From the NCBI GenBank assembly GCA_963730685.1, contig CAVSSP010000005.1, positions 192,624 to 256,623 of the forward strand: DNA of 64,000 nt. Direction: 5' to 3'. Shown here piece after piece: positions 29,996-40,827 of this stretch. Position numbers and translations under genes: made by a program. How positions within the stretch are numbered: position 1 is the first letter of the stretch; each line of letters begins with the position of its first letter. The notes under the pieces were generated by a model that ran no database searches, was not told where the DNA came from, and was given only the letters and a program-made list of their open reading frames with translations. This DNA comes from Bog-756 sp963730685 (GTDB lineage Bacteria > Actinomycetota > Acidimicrobiia > Acidimicrobiales > RAAP-2).

Positions 29996-32029
29996 TCAGG
30001 CCACCAGGCTCGCCCGGTACTCGGCGGCCAGACTCAGCATGTCGTCCATCATCTGGCCGATCATGAAGTCCTTGGGGGTGTAGACCCGGGCCACTCCCTT
30101 GCCCACCAGGATGGCTGCATCCTCGGGAGGGATGATGCCCCCCACCACGACCGGGGCGCCCACTCCGGCGGCCCGGAGGCGGTCGACCACCTCGGGTACC
30201 AGCTCGAGGTGGGATCCGGACAGGATCGAGATGCCGACCACGTCGACGTCCTCGTCACGGGCGGCGGCGGCGATCTCCGCCGGGGACAGCCGGATGCCCT
30301 GGTAGACGACTTCGAAGCCGGCGTCACGGGCGGCCACGGCGATCTGCTCGGCCCCGTTGGAGTGCCCGTCGAGCCCGGGCTTGGCCACCAGCAGCTTGGG
30401 CGGCCCGCCGTCGTCGCTCGGCCATGGCCCTCGACCGGGCCAGCACGGTCCGGAACTCGGATCCGCGGTGACCGACGCCCCCGCTCACCCCGGTCGGGGC
30501 ACGGTACTCGCCGAACACCTGGCGGAGGGCACCGGCCCACTCGCCGGTGGTCCCCCCGGCATGGGCCAGCGCGATGGTGGCCGGCATGACGTTCGCCGAG
30601 CCCTCCGCGGCCCGTGCGCAGACCGTCCAGGGCCCGCTGGACCTGCGCTCCGTCGCGGGCGGCGCGCCACGCCTCCACGTCGGCCCGGAGCTCGGACTCC
30701 ACGGCCGGGTCGACCCTCAGGATGGAGCCGATCGAGGGACCGCTCACCGTTCCCACCGGCCAGGGGGGACTCGGCCGTCTCGGTGAAGCAGTTGACGCCC
30801 ACCACCTGGAGCTCGCCGGTCTCGATGCGCCGGACCCGCTCGGCCTGGCTGCCCACCAGGCGGCTCTTGAGCTCGTCGATGGCCTCGAAGGCGCCGCCCA
30901 GTTCGAGGACGCTCTGCAGCTCGGCCCACGACGCCTCGGCCACCTCGGCGGTCTTCCGTTCGATCACCACCGAGCCGTCGAAGATGTCGCCGTACTCGAG
31001 GAGGTCGGACTCGAAGGCCAGGATCTGCTGGATCCGCAGGGACCACTGCTGGTCCCAGGGCCGGGGGAGGCCGAGCGCCTCGTTCCACGCCGGCAGCTGG
31101 AGGGCCCGGGCCCGGGCGTTCTTGGACAGGGTGACCCCGAGCGCCTCGAGCACGATCCGGGGGACGTTGTTCTCCGGCTGGGCCTCGGTCAGGCCGAGCG
31201 AGTTGACCTGCACCCCGTACCGCATCCGCTTCAGCTTGGGGTCGGTGACCCCGTACCGCTCGGTGCAGACCCGGTCCCACAGAGCGGTGAAGGCCCGCAT
31301 CTTGCACGTCTCCTCGACGAACCTCACCCCGGCGTTGACGAAGAACGAGATGCGACCCACCACCGAAGGGAACTCCGCTTCGGGGATCTGGCCCGACTCG
31401 CGCACGGCGTCGAGGACCCCGATGGCGGTGGCGAGGGCGTAGGCCACCTCCTGGTGGGGAGTGGCTCCTGCCTCCTGCAGGTGGTAGCTGCACACGTTGA
31501 TGGGGTTCCACCTGGGCACGTGGCGAACGGTGTAGGCGATGGTGTCGACGGTGAGGCGCCGGCTGGGCAACGGCGGGAAGATGAACGTCCCCCGCGACAG
31601 GTACTCCTTCACGATGTCGTTCTGGGTGGTGCCCGACAGGACCCGCGGGTCGACGCCCTGGTCCTGGGCGTTGGCGATGTACAGGCCGAGCAGCCACGCC
31701 GCCGTGGCGTTGATGGTCATCGAGGTGTTCATCGACTCGACGGGGATCTGGTCGAGCAGCTGGGCCATGTGGCCGAGGTGGGCGACGGGGACCCCGACCT
31801 TCCCGACCTCGCCGGCGGCTTCGGGCGAGTCCGGGTCGTAGCCGATCTGGGTGGGCAGGTCGAAGGCGATGGACAGGCCGGTCTGACCCCGGGCCAGGTT
31901 GGTCCGGTAGAGGGCGTTCGAGGCCCTGGCCGTGGAGTGGCCGGAGTAGGTGCGCATCACCCACGGTTTGTCGCGTGCCGGGGGTGGGGCGGCCGGTGGA
32001 GCTTCGGTCGAATCCTCGGGTCGTGCCAC
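29996..32029 (-). CDS. ecm: Ethylmalonyl-CoA mutase, MeaA-type, B12-dependent (several frameshifts)
   Basis: It isomerises (2R)-ethylmalonyl-CoA to methylsuccinyl-CoA using adenosylcobalamin. The radical domain has MRTYSGHS, SIAFDLPTQIGYDPD, EVGKVGVPV, MNTSMTINATAAWLL and NVCSYHLQEAGA. The phrase EVGKVGVPV and the single-chain layout point to the MeaA/Ecm branch rather than methylmalonyl-CoA mutase. The C-terminal B12 domain has KPGLDGHSNG with the cobalt-ligand His, and SILSGSHLEL. About 677 residues fits Ecm. The frame breaks near 30765, 30610 and 30420-30500. The GTG at 32029 follows GAGGTGGG; an ATG-equivalent start at 32113 is possible. It lies downstream of hbd on the same strand. Confidence 0.85.
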
Positions 32030-32130
32030 CAATCCCACCTCGTCACTCTGTCCTCGGCGCCCCGCCCTCGGGGCCGCCCCGGTCGTGGGCGCACCGGCAG
32101 CCGGAGGCCGCACCCCAGGTTACCCGCTGG

Positions 32131-32985
32131 TTACTTGTGGTAGTCGAGGAATCCGCGCCCGGACTTCCGCCCGAGCTGCTCGGCCGCCACCATCCGGCGC
32201 AGCAGGGGGACGGCGGCGTAGTTGGGATCGCGGAACTCCTCGTAGAGCGCGTCGAGGATGGCCAGGGATGTGTCCAGTCCGACCAGGTCCAACAGGGCGA
32301 ACGGCCCCATCGGGAACCCGCACCCGCCCTTCATGGCGGTATCGATGTCGTCGATCGACGCCACCCCCTGCTCGTAGAGCCGCACGGCGTTGTTCAGGTA
32401 GGGGAACAACAGGGCGTTGACGATGAACCCGGCCTGGTCCTTGACCTCCACGGGGGTCTTACCGCAGGACTCGGCGAACTGGCGGACCGATGCGATGGTC
32501 TCGTCCGTGGCCGTCAGCGGGCGGACCAGTTCCACCAGGGCCATGACCGGGGCCGGGTTGAAGAAGTGGACGCCGCAGACCTTGTCGGGGCGTCCGGTCT
32601 GCATGGCGAGCTCGATCACGGGGAGGGTCGACGTGTTGGTGGCGAGGATGGTCCCGTCCCCGGTGATCCGGTCCAGCTCGTTGAAGAGCTCCTTCTTCAC
32701 CGCCAGGTCCTCGACGACCGACTCGATGACCAGGTCGACGTCTTTCAGGGCGCCGAGGTCGGAGGTGCCGGTGACCAGGGCCAGCGCCGCGTCGCGCTCG
32801 GCCTCGGTTCGCTTGCCCTTCTCGATCTGCCGGTTCAGCGACTTCTCCAGCGCGGCCAGGGTGGCGTCGGCCGTCGACTGGCTGCGCGACCGCAGCACCA
32901 CCTCGAAGCCGTTGACCGCGGCCGTCTCGGCGATACCCGAGCCCATGATCCCCGAACCGACAATTCCCACGCGTGCGATGGACAT
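32131..32985 (-). CDS. hbd: 3-hydroxybutyryl-CoA dehydrogenase
   Basis: It reduces acetoacetyl-CoA to 3-hydroxybutyryl-CoA, or the reverse, using NAD(P)H. The Rossmann motif is VGIVGSGIMGSGIAE near residues 6-20. Catalytic elements are TNTSTLPV, GVHFFNPAPVM with the catalytic His, and GFIVNALLFPYLNNA with the following Asn. It has 284 residues, normal for the monofunctional enzyme, with no frame problem. The gene lies between an SDR gene (11 bases upstream) and ecm, all on the minus strand. With the thiolase at 22.8 kb it converts acetyl-CoA towards crotonyl-CoA; a crotonase is not seen here. Confidence 0.92.
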   Translation of the reverse strand: MSIARVGIVGSGIMGSGIAETAAVNGFEVVLRSRSQSTADATLAALEKSLNRQIEKGKRTEAERDAALALVTGTSDLGALKDVDLVIESVVEDLAVKKELFNELDRITGDGTILATNTSTLPVIELAMQTGRPDKVCGVHFFNPAPVMALVELVRPLTATDETIASVRQFAESCGKTPVEVKDQAGFIVNALLFPYLNNAVRLYEQGVASIDDIDTAMKGGCGFPMGPFALLDLVGLDTSLAILDALYEEFRDPNYAAVPLLRRMVAAEQLGRKSGRGFLDYHK

Positions 32986-32996
32986 AGGGGCCGATG

Positions 32997-33905
32997 CTAG
33001 TGGTGGCCCGGCCGGCCGTGCTCGGGATGCCCCGGGGCGGGGCTGCCCGGACCGGACCGGAGCCGTTTCGGGCTCTGGTCGATGAGGAGGCTCGGCCACG
33101 CCCGGTAGGCGGCCCACACGGCCCGGGCCCGTCGGGGCGCCACGATGATCGCCCGGTTGAGGGCGACGGCGTCCAGCGTGTCGGCGGCCAGGGAGGCGGC
33201 CGGGTAGGGCCGGCCCATCAGGTCGGTGAGCATGGCCCGGATGTCCGGCATGGAGTCGACGGCGGGCAGGTCCTCGGGACTGTCTTTGTCCAACAGGGGC
33301 GTCTCGATCAACCCGGGGCACAGCACGCTGACCCGGACGCCGTGGCCGGCCGCCTCGGCCCGCAGGCCGACGCTGAGGCCGACGACGGCGTGCTTGGTGG
33401 TGGAGTACGGCACCAGCAGGGGGCTCGGGACCAGGCCCGACAAGGACGCCGTGTTGATGATGTGGCCCCGCCCGCGTTCGATCATCCCCGGGTAGGCAGC
33501 GTCCACGCCGTGGATCACCCCGAGGAGGTTCACGTCGATCACCCGTCGCCAGTGGTCCACTGTCAGATGCCGGACCTCGCCACCCACGGCGATCCCGGCG
33601 TTGTTGAACAAGAAGTCCACCCCGTCGTGCTCGCCGGCGAAGCGGCCGACGGCGTCGGCGACGGCTCGGGCGTCGCGCACGTCGAGCGGGATCGACCGGG
33701 CGGTGCCCGGACCGGACCGGCCCAGCCCCTCGGCCACCCGGGCGGCACCATCACCGTCGATGTCGGCGACCAGTACGAGTGCCCCGCGGGCCACCAGCTC
33801 GCCAGCCAGCGCGCCCCCGATACCGGAGGCCCCACCGGTGACGATGGCGGTCGCACCGACGAAGTGGGCTCTCTGCAGGGCCTTTGTCTGTTCGAACCTT
33901 CCCAT
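32997..33905 (-). CDS. Short-chain dehydrogenase/reductase
   Basis: Classical SDR of about 302 residues. The cofactor motif TGGASGIGGA is near residue 24; ADIDGDGA follows the second strand, which favours NAD(H). NNAG follows, then the catalytic Ser and YSTTK. The tail RAWPSLLIDQSPKRLR is an extension seen in SDRs of mycobacteria and relatives. The substrate is unknown; lipid or acyl-CoA-derived alcohols are plausible given the neighbours. The ATG at 33905 gives MGRFEQTKALQ; an upstream in-frame start at 33977 would add 24 residues. It is divergent from the hydrolase gene at 34104. Confidence 0.82.
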   Translation of the reverse strand: MGRFEQTKALQRAHFVGATAIVTGGASGIGGALAGELVARGALVLVADIDGDGAARVAEGLGRSGPGTARSIPLDVRDARAVADAVGRFAGEHDGVDFLFNNAGIAVGGEVRHLTVDHWRRVIDVNLLGVIHGVDAAYPGMIERGRGHIINTASLSGLVPSPLLVPYSTTKHAVVGLSVGLRAEAAGHGVRVSVLCPGLIETPLLDKDSPEDLPAVDSMPDIRAMLTDLMGRPYPAASLAADTLDAVALNRAIIVAPRRARAVWAAYRAWPSLLIDQSPKRLRSGPGSPAPGHPEHGRPGHH

Positions 33906-34103
33906 CGTGCGCTCCGTGTGGTCGTGGCCCGCCGAGCCGTCGACGAACCCCCTCGGCGGTCCGGGGTCGCCGGCCACCGCTCCTCATCCTGCCTGATCCC
34001 AAGCGAACCGGCCTCTCCCGGACCGGTGGATGGCCCCTGTCCACGGCCCCGTGCGAGGGTGCCCGGGCGCAGGCGCTTGCCAATGCCCGACCCTGCCGAC
34101 ACG

Positions 34104-35540
34104 ATGGGTGCGATGGAACCGCCTCCCGATCCGTCCGACACCACACCGAGGCGGGCCAAGGCCCCGGCAGCCAAGGCCACCGAGCCCCCGGCAGCCAAGG
34201 CCCCGGCAGCCAAGGCCCCGGCAGCCAAGGCCACCAAGCCCCCGGCAGCCAAGGCCGCCAAGGCCACGGGAGCCCGCACGGGGGCGGCACCGGTCCGGTC
34301 GGCGGCCCGGTCGGCGGCCCGGTCGGAGACGGACCCCGACGGGGCGACCGACCCCAGCGACGGCGCTCGCCGGTTCCGGGGCCGGGGCGGGAACCGTGCC
34401 CTCTACAGCCGGCCCATCCAGCGGAACTACGAGCACTGGCCCCTGGTGACCCGCATCCTGGCCGCCGTCCTCCGCCATCCCGAGACGGTGTTGGCCCTGA
34501 CGGGTGATCGGAAACCGGTGGAGCGCGACGGCCGTGTGCTCAACCGCGGGATCCAGGCCATGTTGGCGTTGGCCGACAGGTTCGGCAGGTCGGTGCCCGG
34601 ACCGTCCGCCGACGCCGACACCCCCGACCCGGTCCGGATGCGCAGCCAATTGCGGGTGTCGTCCCGGATCGCCATGCCCGTCCGCACCGATGTCCACGTC
34701 GAGGGCCGGGTGATCCGGGGTGACGAGGGAACCGGCGGTATCCCCGTCCGGGTCTACCGGCAGTTCGGGACGGGCGTCGGGCCCGGCCCGGCTTCGCTCC
34801 CTCCCGCCATCGTCTACTTCCACGGGGGCGGTTGGGTGGTGGGCGGCCTCGAGACGCACGACGGGACCTGCCGACTGCTGGCCGCCACCAGCCGCTGCCT
34901 GGTGGTGGCGGTGGACTACCGCCTGGCCCCCGAGCATCCGTTCCCGGCCGCGGTGGACGACTGCATGGCGGCGTATGCCTGGGTGCAACGGAACGCCGAG
35001 GAGCTCGGGATCGCTGCCGGCCGGGTCGGGGTGATGGGCGACAGCGCCGGGGGCAACCTGGCCGCGGTCGTCGCCCAGCAGACACGTGACCGCGGCGACG
35101 GCCCGCCGCCTCCGGTGGCCCAGGGCCTCGTCTATCCGGCCGTGGACAGCCGGCTCGATACCGAGTCGCTGACCTCGATGGCAGAGGGTTTCTTCCTCAC
35201 GCGTGGGGAGATGGAGTTCTTCCGGGCCAGCTACCTTCCCGACCGGGGGGACTGGGAGGACCCGAGGGCGTCACCACTGCTGGCGGACGATCTCGACGGC
35301 GTGGCTCCGGCCCTGGTCGTCACGGCCGGGTTCGACCCTCTCCGCGACGACGGCGCCAACTACGCCGAGGCCCTCCGCAAGGCCGGCGTGGAGGTCGAGT
35401 ACCGCTGCTACCACGACCAGATCCACGGCTTCATGGGCATGGGGATCCTGGCCGACTCGCTGGCCCTGGCCACCGAGGTCGGTGAGGCGATGGGGAGGCT
35501 GATGCGGCGCCCGACCGGAGCCGACGGCGCCTCGGCCTGA
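34104..35540 (+). CDS. HSL-type alpha/beta hydrolase with Ala/Lys/Pro-rich N-terminal tail
   Basis: An esterase/lipase of the hormone-sensitive-lipase family, 478 residues. The oxyanion motif is VYFHGGGWVVGG, the nucleophile elbow GDSAGGNLAA, and the acid and base come from GFDPLRDDG and QIHGFM. Ahead of the enzyme, residues about 14-60 consist of repeated AKAPAAK units, and an Arg/Ala-rich linker (VRSAARSAARS) follows. Such tails resemble histone-H1-like or polyhydroxyalkanoate-granule proteins and could bind DNA or an anionic surface. The segment before the HGGG core (YEHWPLVTRILAAVLRHP) may cap the active site. Start choice among ATGs at 34083, 34104 and 34113 is uncertain. Confidence 0.82.
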   Translation: MGAMEPPPDPSDTTPRRAKAPAAKATEPPAAKAPAAKAPAAKATKPPAAKAAKATGARTGAAPVRSAARSAARSETDPDGATDPSDGARRFRGRGGNRALYSRPIQRNYEHWPLVTRILAAVLRHPETVLALTGDRKPVERDGRVLNRGIQAMLALADRFGRSVPGPSADADTPDPVRMRSQLRVSSRIAMPVRTDVHVEGRVIRGDEGTGGIPVRVYRQFGTGVGPGPASLPPAIVYFHGGGWVVGGLETHDGTCRLLAATSRCLVVAVDYRLAPEHPFPAAVDDCMAAYAWVQRNAEELGIAAGRVGVMGDSAGGNLAAVVAQQTRDRGDGPPPPVAQGLVYPAVDSRLDTESLTSMAEGFFLTRGEMEFFRASYLPDRGDWEDPRASPLLADDLDGVAPALVVTAGFDPLRDDGANYAEALRKAGVEVEYRCYHDQIHGFMGMGILADSLALATEVGEAMGRLMRRPTGADGASA

Positions 35541-35589
35541 CGGTCGGCCGGGTCCCGGGCCCCCAGCCTCGGCCCTCTACAGTTGGGCC

Positions 35590-36282
35590 ATGGACCGAAC
35601 CCCGGGCATGTTGGCGTTGGTGGGCGGAGGCGAGTGGACCGAGGGCTGCTCGTTCGACGCCGGCTTCCTGGCTGCGTCGGGATCGGACCAGGTCCTGGTC
35701 CTGCCCACGGCGGCCGCCTACGAGCACCCCGAGCGCCAGGTGGTGCGGGCCGGTGAGTGGTTTGCTCCGCTGGGGGGCCAGGTCGAGGGGCTGATGGTCC
35801 TCTCGCGCGCCGACGCCGAGGACCACGGCGCGGCGGCCGTCATGCGGGGAGCCCGGTTCATCTATCTGAACGGCAGCTCGCCCATGCACATCCGGAGCGT
35901 CCTCAAGAACTCCGCGGTGTGGGCGGCACTGGTGGGGGCGTGGTCGGACGGCGCCGTCGTGGTGGGCTCGTCGGGCGCGGCCATGGCCCTGACCGACCCC
36001 ATGGTGGACGCCCGGGGCGGGGGTCTCACCATCGGGTTGGGACTGCGCAGTGGGCTGGCCGTGGTCCCGCACTTCGGGGACGTGGCCGAGGACGGACACG
36101 GGGAAAAGCTGCACCGCTCGGTGCAGCTGGCCCCGCTCGGGACCCCGGTGGCCGGCATCCCGGAGCGGACGGCGCTGATCCGGGACCCCGACGGCCGGTG
36201 GCGGGCCGAGGGTGCCGCCGAGGTGGCCGTATACCTGAACGGCGCCCGTGCCGATGCCGGCCTGGGTGCCCTGCCGGCCTGA
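35590..36282 (+). CDS. Peptidase S51 / type 1 glutamine-amidotransferase-like protein
   Basis: A 230-residue member of the class that includes dipeptidase E and cyanophycinase. The start LALVGGGEWTEG, the strand VLVLPTAAAYEHP and the nucleophile elbow VVGSSGAAMAL (Ser in place of the Cys of amidotransferases) support a serine peptidase-like enzyme. YLNGSSPMHIRSVL fits the segment before the elbow. Substrate is unknown. It follows the hydrolase by about 50 bases on the same strand and converges with the cyclophilin gene at 36845. Confidence 0.75.
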   Translation: MDRTPGMLALVGGGEWTEGCSFDAGFLAASGSDQVLVLPTAAAYEHPERQVVRAGEWFAPLGGQVEGLMVLSRADAEDHGAAAVMRGARFIYLNGSSPMHIRSVLKNSAVWAALVGAWSDGAVVVGSSGAAMALTDPMVDARGGGLTIGLGLRSGLAVVPHFGDVAEDGHGEKLHRSVQLAPLGTPVAGIPERTALIRDPDGRWRAEGAAEVAVYLNGARADAGLGALPA

Positions 36283-36290
36283 CCGGTTGG

Positions 36291-36845
36291 TCAGTCGGCC
36301 TCCGTGACGGTGACCGACTCGATGACCACCTGCTCCGAGGGGGCGCCGGAGCGGCTGCCCACCGACTCGATGGCCTTGACGACGTCGAGCCCGGACACCA
36401 CGGCTCCGAACAGCGAGTAGCTGGGCGGCAGCGACGTCCCGTCGGGCCCGCTGACGATGAAGAACTGGCTGCCGTTGGTGTTGGGCCCGGCGTTGGCCAT
36501 GGCCAACGAGCCGATCTGGTACCGGCCCGGGGCCGGAAGCTCGTCGTCGAACCGGTAGCCCGGTCCACCCCGTCCGGATCCTTCCGGGTCCCCACCTTGG
36601 AGCATGAACCCCGGAATGATCCGGTGGAACACGATGCCGTCGTAGTAGTGCCACCGGGCCAGGAACACGAAGTTGTTGACGGTGGCGGGCGCCGCCACGG
36701 CATCGAGGGCGATGACCAGGGTGCCCTTGGACGTCACCATCTCGGCCGTGTAGCGCTTGGCCGGGTCGATGACCGTGGGCGGAGGGCCGTCGAAGCGCTG
36801 GGTCTTCGGGCTCGAGCCGTCGGCTGCGGGGATCTCTGGGGCCAT
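36291..36845 (-). CDS. Cyclophilin-type peptidyl-prolyl isomerase (cytosolic)
   Basis: A 184-residue cyclophilin that speeds proline isomerisation during folding. Core motifs are VNNFVFLARWHYYDGIVFHRIIPGF (catalytic Arg in FHR), GGDPEGSGRGGPGY, SLAMANAGPNTNGSQFFI and the final SYSLFGAVV. No signal peptide is seen. It is the second of two tandem cyclophilin genes on this strand, 46 bases after the membrane-anchored copy. The shared block ANxGPNTNGSQFFIV shows they are paralogues. Confidence 0.92.
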   Translation of the reverse strand: MAPEIPAADGSSPKTQRFDGPPPTVIDPAKRYTAEMVTSKGTLVIALDAVAAPATVNNFVFLARWHYYDGIVFHRIIPGFMLQGGDPEGSGRGGPGYRFDDELPAPGRYQIGSLAMANAGPNTNGSQFFIVSGPDGTSLPPSYSLFGAVVSGLDVVKAIESVGSRSGAPSEQVVIESVTVTEAD

Positions 36846-36891
36846 GTCGCCTTCTCCTTGGTTGCTGGGGGGGTGAGGGGTCGGCCGAGGC

Positions 36892-37719
36892 CTAGGACGG
36901 GGTGACGGTCACCGAGACCATCCGGTGGAGCGTGGTGGGCGTGCCGCTGGCCGCGCCACCTTGGTTGATCTTCTCCACGACCGACATGCCGGCGGTCACC
37001 GTGCCGAACAGCGAGTAGCTGGGCTGGAGGGTCTCGCCCTGGGAGCCGGCCACGATGAAGAACTGGCTCCCGTTGGTGTTCGGACCGGAGTTGGCCATGG
37101 CCAGCGAGCCCAGCGGGTACTGCGGGCTGGCGGTCTTCGGGAGCTCGTCGGCGAACTGGTAGCCGGGGCCCCCCGTACCGGTCCCCGTGGGGTCGCCGGT
37201 CTGGTCCACGAACGACGGGATCACCCGGTGGAAGACGATGCAGTCGTAGAAGTGCTGGTTGGCGAGGAACACGAAGTTGTTGACGGTCTTCGGGGCCAGC
37301 TTCGGGTCCAGCTGGACGGTGATCGGGCCCACGTCGGTGGTGATGGTGGCGGTGTAGGTCTTCGACGGGTCGATGGTCATGGCCGGGGCCGACGACCACG
37401 ATGGCTTGTTGAGCGTGGCGCTGAAGTTGGCCGGGCAGTCCGCCGACGTGGTGATGGCACTGGGCGACTTGTTGCCCGAGCCGCCCGACGGCGTCGGCTT
37501 GGTCGTCGTCGTGGTGGATGCCGGCGCTTTGGTCGTCGTCGTGGACGAGGTGGACTTCGAGGGCTTGAAGATGAGATACGAGATGCCGAACACCGCCGCC
37601 GCCACGATCACCACGATCACGATCCGCCGGATGTTCTGCCGCCGCTTGTTGGCCTTCTGCTCGGCGGCCAGCCGGGCCTGCCGGCCGGCCTTTTGACGTT
37701 GACGCTTCTCGGTGGGCAC
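36892..37719 (-). CDS. Membrane-anchored cyclophilin-type peptidyl-prolyl isomerase
   Basis: A 275-residue protein with a basic start (RQRQKAGRQARLAAEQKANKR), one membrane helix (IVIVVIVAAAVFGISYLIF), a Thr/Ser-rich linker, and a C-terminal cyclophilin domain with VNNFVFLANQHFYDCIVFHRVIPSF and MANSGPNTNGSQFF. The topology places the isomerase outside the membrane, where it could help exported proteins fold, such as the repeat proteins encoded at 11-18 kb. It lies upstream of the cytosolic copy on the same strand, a tandem duplication with one member gaining an anchor. Confidence 0.9.
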   Translation of the reverse strand: MPTEKRQRQKAGRQARLAAEQKANKRRQNIRRIVIVVIVAAAVFGISYLIFKPSKSTSSTTTTKAPASTTTTTKPTPSGGSGNKSPSAITTSADCPANFSATLNKPSWSSAPAMTIDPSKTYTATITTDVGPITVQLDPKLAPKTVNNFVFLANQHFYDCIVFHRVIPSFVDQTGDPTGTGTGGPGYQFADELPKTASPQYPLGSLAMANSGPNTNGSQFFIVAGSQGETLQPSYSLFGTVTAGMSVVEKINQGGAASGTPTTLHRMVSVTVTPS

Positions 37720-37812
37720 GGGGCCACAGGGTAGTCGGTCCCACCTCCGCCGCTGTCGTCGCCCGCCTCGGTCCGACGGGCGCGGCTGGGCGCCCCTGTA
37801 GCCTTCACCCCC

Positions 37813-39027
<1,215 letters not shown>

Positions 39028-39083
39028 GCACGCCGACCCGCTGGCGGCCATCGGGGGCCATGCGGCGGTCGTAGACTTCGGCC

Positions 39084-40115
39084 ATGCGCGTCGCCGTCGT
39101 GGGTGCAACCGGGCAGGTGGGCTCGGTCATGCGGTCGATCCTGGTCGAGCGGGAGTTCCCGGTCGATCGGATGCGGCTGTTCGCCTCGTCCCGCTCGGCG
39201 GGCCGCCTGCTCCCTTTCGGGACCGACGAACTGGTGGTCGAGGATGTGGCCACCGCCGACCTGGCCGGGGTGGACATCGCCCTGTTCTCGGTGGGAGCGG
39301 CGGCGGCCAGGGAGCTGGCCCCGAGGTTCGTGGAGGCGGGGGCGTTGGTCATCGACAACTCGTCGGCCTGGCGCATGGACCCCGACGTCCCCTTGGTGGT
39401 CCCCGAGGTGAACCCCGAGGCGCTGGCCTCGATCGGGAAGGGCATCGTCGCCAATCCCAACTGCACCACGATGGTCGCCGTACCCGTCCTCAAGCCGCTC
39501 CATGACGCCGCCGGACTGCGCCGTCTGGTCGTGTCGACCTATCAGGCCGTGTCCGGCGCCGGCCTGGCCGGCGTGGCGGAGCTGGAGGACCAGCTCCGCA
39601 AGACCGTCGACGGCGCGGCCGGCCTGACCTTCGACGGCGGGGCGGTGGAGTTTCCGACGCCGTCCACGTTCCCCGACGTCATCGCCCACAACGTCCTTCC
39701 GCTGGCCGGCTCGCTGCTCGACGACGGCACCGGTGACACGAGCGAGGAGCGCAAGTTCCGCGACGAGGCCCGGAAGATCCTCGGCATCCCCGGGCTCGAC
39801 GTCACCTGCACCTGCGTCCGGGTTCCGGTCTTCACCGGCCACTCGCACGCCATCGTGGCCGAGTTCGACCGCGCCCTCGACCCGGCCCGGGCCACCGAGC
39901 TGCTCACCGGTGCCCCGGGCGTGGCGCTGACCCGGGTGCCGACCCCGTTGCACGCGGCAGGGACGGATCCGTCGTTGGTGGGCAGGATCCGCGATGCCGG
40001 CGGCGACGGCCATCGGCTCGCCATGTTCATCAGCGGCGACAACCTGCGCAAGGGGGCCGCCCTCAACGCGGTGCAGATCGCCGAGTCCCTGGTCTCCCTC
40101 GGCATCCTCGCGTGA
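39084..40115 (+). CDS. asd: Aspartate-semialdehyde dehydrogenase
   Basis: It reduces aspartyl phosphate to aspartate semialdehyde with NADPH. The cofactor motif VGATGQVGSVM is at residues 4-14, the catalytic Cys is in NPNCTTMVAV near residue 131, and the family phrases FSVGAAAARELAP, VSTYQAVSGAG and RVPVFTGHSHA are present. It has 343 residues, standard for the family. It is downstream of lysC on the same strand and converges with phoU, with 28 bases between their ends. Confidence 0.95.
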   Translation: MRVAVVGATGQVGSVMRSILVEREFPVDRMRLFASSRSAGRLLPFGTDELVVEDVATADLAGVDIALFSVGAAAARELAPRFVEAGALVIDNSSAWRMDPDVPLVVPEVNPEALASIGKGIVANPNCTTMVAVPVLKPLHDAAGLRRLVVSTYQAVSGAGLAGVAELEDQLRKTVDGAAGLTFDGGAVEFPTPSTFPDVIAHNVLPLAGSLLDDGTGDTSEERKFRDEARKILGIPGLDVTCTCVRVPVFTGHSHAIVAEFDRALDPARATELLTGAPGVALTRVPTPLHAAGTDPSLVGRIRDAGGDGHRLAMFISGDNLRKGAALNAVQIAESLVSLGILA

Positions 40116-40143
40116 TCGGTGGCGGCCGACGGGCCGGGCCAGG

Positions 40144-40806
40144 TCAGCCGGTACTGGGTGCCAGGACCGCCACCCGGCGGGCCAGGTTGACGGCGTGGTC
40201 GCCGAAGCGCTCGTAGAAGCGGGCCACCATCGCCAGTTCGACGGCGACGGGGAGCGGCATGGTGCCGGCCACCACCTCGACGGTCAAGCTGACGTGGAGG
40301 TCGTCCATCTCGTCGTCCAGCGAGTCGACCAGGTCCGCCACCGAGGCCAGCCGCTCGGCGTAGCCGTCGGTGGTGGCCCGCCACATGTGGATGGCGACCT
40401 CTCCCATCCGCTCCACCAGCCCCCGGCTGCGGGCGGAGAGTTCCATGCCCAGCCCCCGGGCGGCCCGCCGGGCCACGTGTTCGGCCAGGTCGCCGTTCCG
40501 TTCGAGGTCGGGAAGCATCCTGATCACGGTGACCAGGAACCGGAGATCCTCGGGCGAGGTGATGCCGGCCACGGTGAGCTGTTCGAGGGTCAGCTCCTCG
40601 ATGTCGTGGTAGAGGTTGTCGACAACCTGGTCCCGGTCGGCCAGCGCCTTGGCCGCTTCGCGGTCGCCGGAGAGCAGCGAGTCGGTGGCGCCGGACATGC
40701 CCTCGCCGACCAGCGCGAACAGCTGGAGGACCATCCGGTCGATCTGGTCGAGCGCTTCGTACACGAGGATCACCGTACCCGCGGTCCGGAGGTTCCGACC
40801 CGCCAC
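40144..40806 (-). CDS. phoU: Phosphate uptake regulator PhoU
   Basis: An all-helical regulator of 220 residues made of two PhoU three-helix repeats, each with an acidic metal-binding pattern (VVDNLYHDIEELTLEQL, then LARFYERFGDHAVNLARRV-like at the end). PhoU restrains the PhoR-PhoB phosphate response and Pst transport. Here it is 22 bases downstream of a type II NADH dehydrogenase gene and not in a pst operon, which is an unusual partner. The GTG at 40806 gives MAGRNLRTAGTVILVYEALDQ; a start about 11 residues later is equally possible. Confidence 0.88.
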   Translation of the reverse strand: MAGRNLRTAGTVILVYEALDQIDRMVLQLFALVGEGMSGATDSLLSGDREAAKALADRDQVVDNLYHDIEELTLEQLTVAGITSPEDLRFLVTVIRMLPDLERNGDLAEHVARRAARGLGMELSARSRGLVERMGEVAIHMWRATTDGYAERLASVADLVDSLDDEMDDLHVSLTVEVVAGTMPLPVAVELAMVARFYERFGDHAVNLARRVAVLAPSTG

Positions 40807-40827
40807 GGGGCCTGCTCGCGTGGGCCC

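Noticed and set aside
34113..34260. CRISPR-like short repeats (AAGGCCCCGGCAGCC units)
   Set aside because: They are in-frame Ala/Lys/Pro codons without spacers of constant length, and no cas genes are present.
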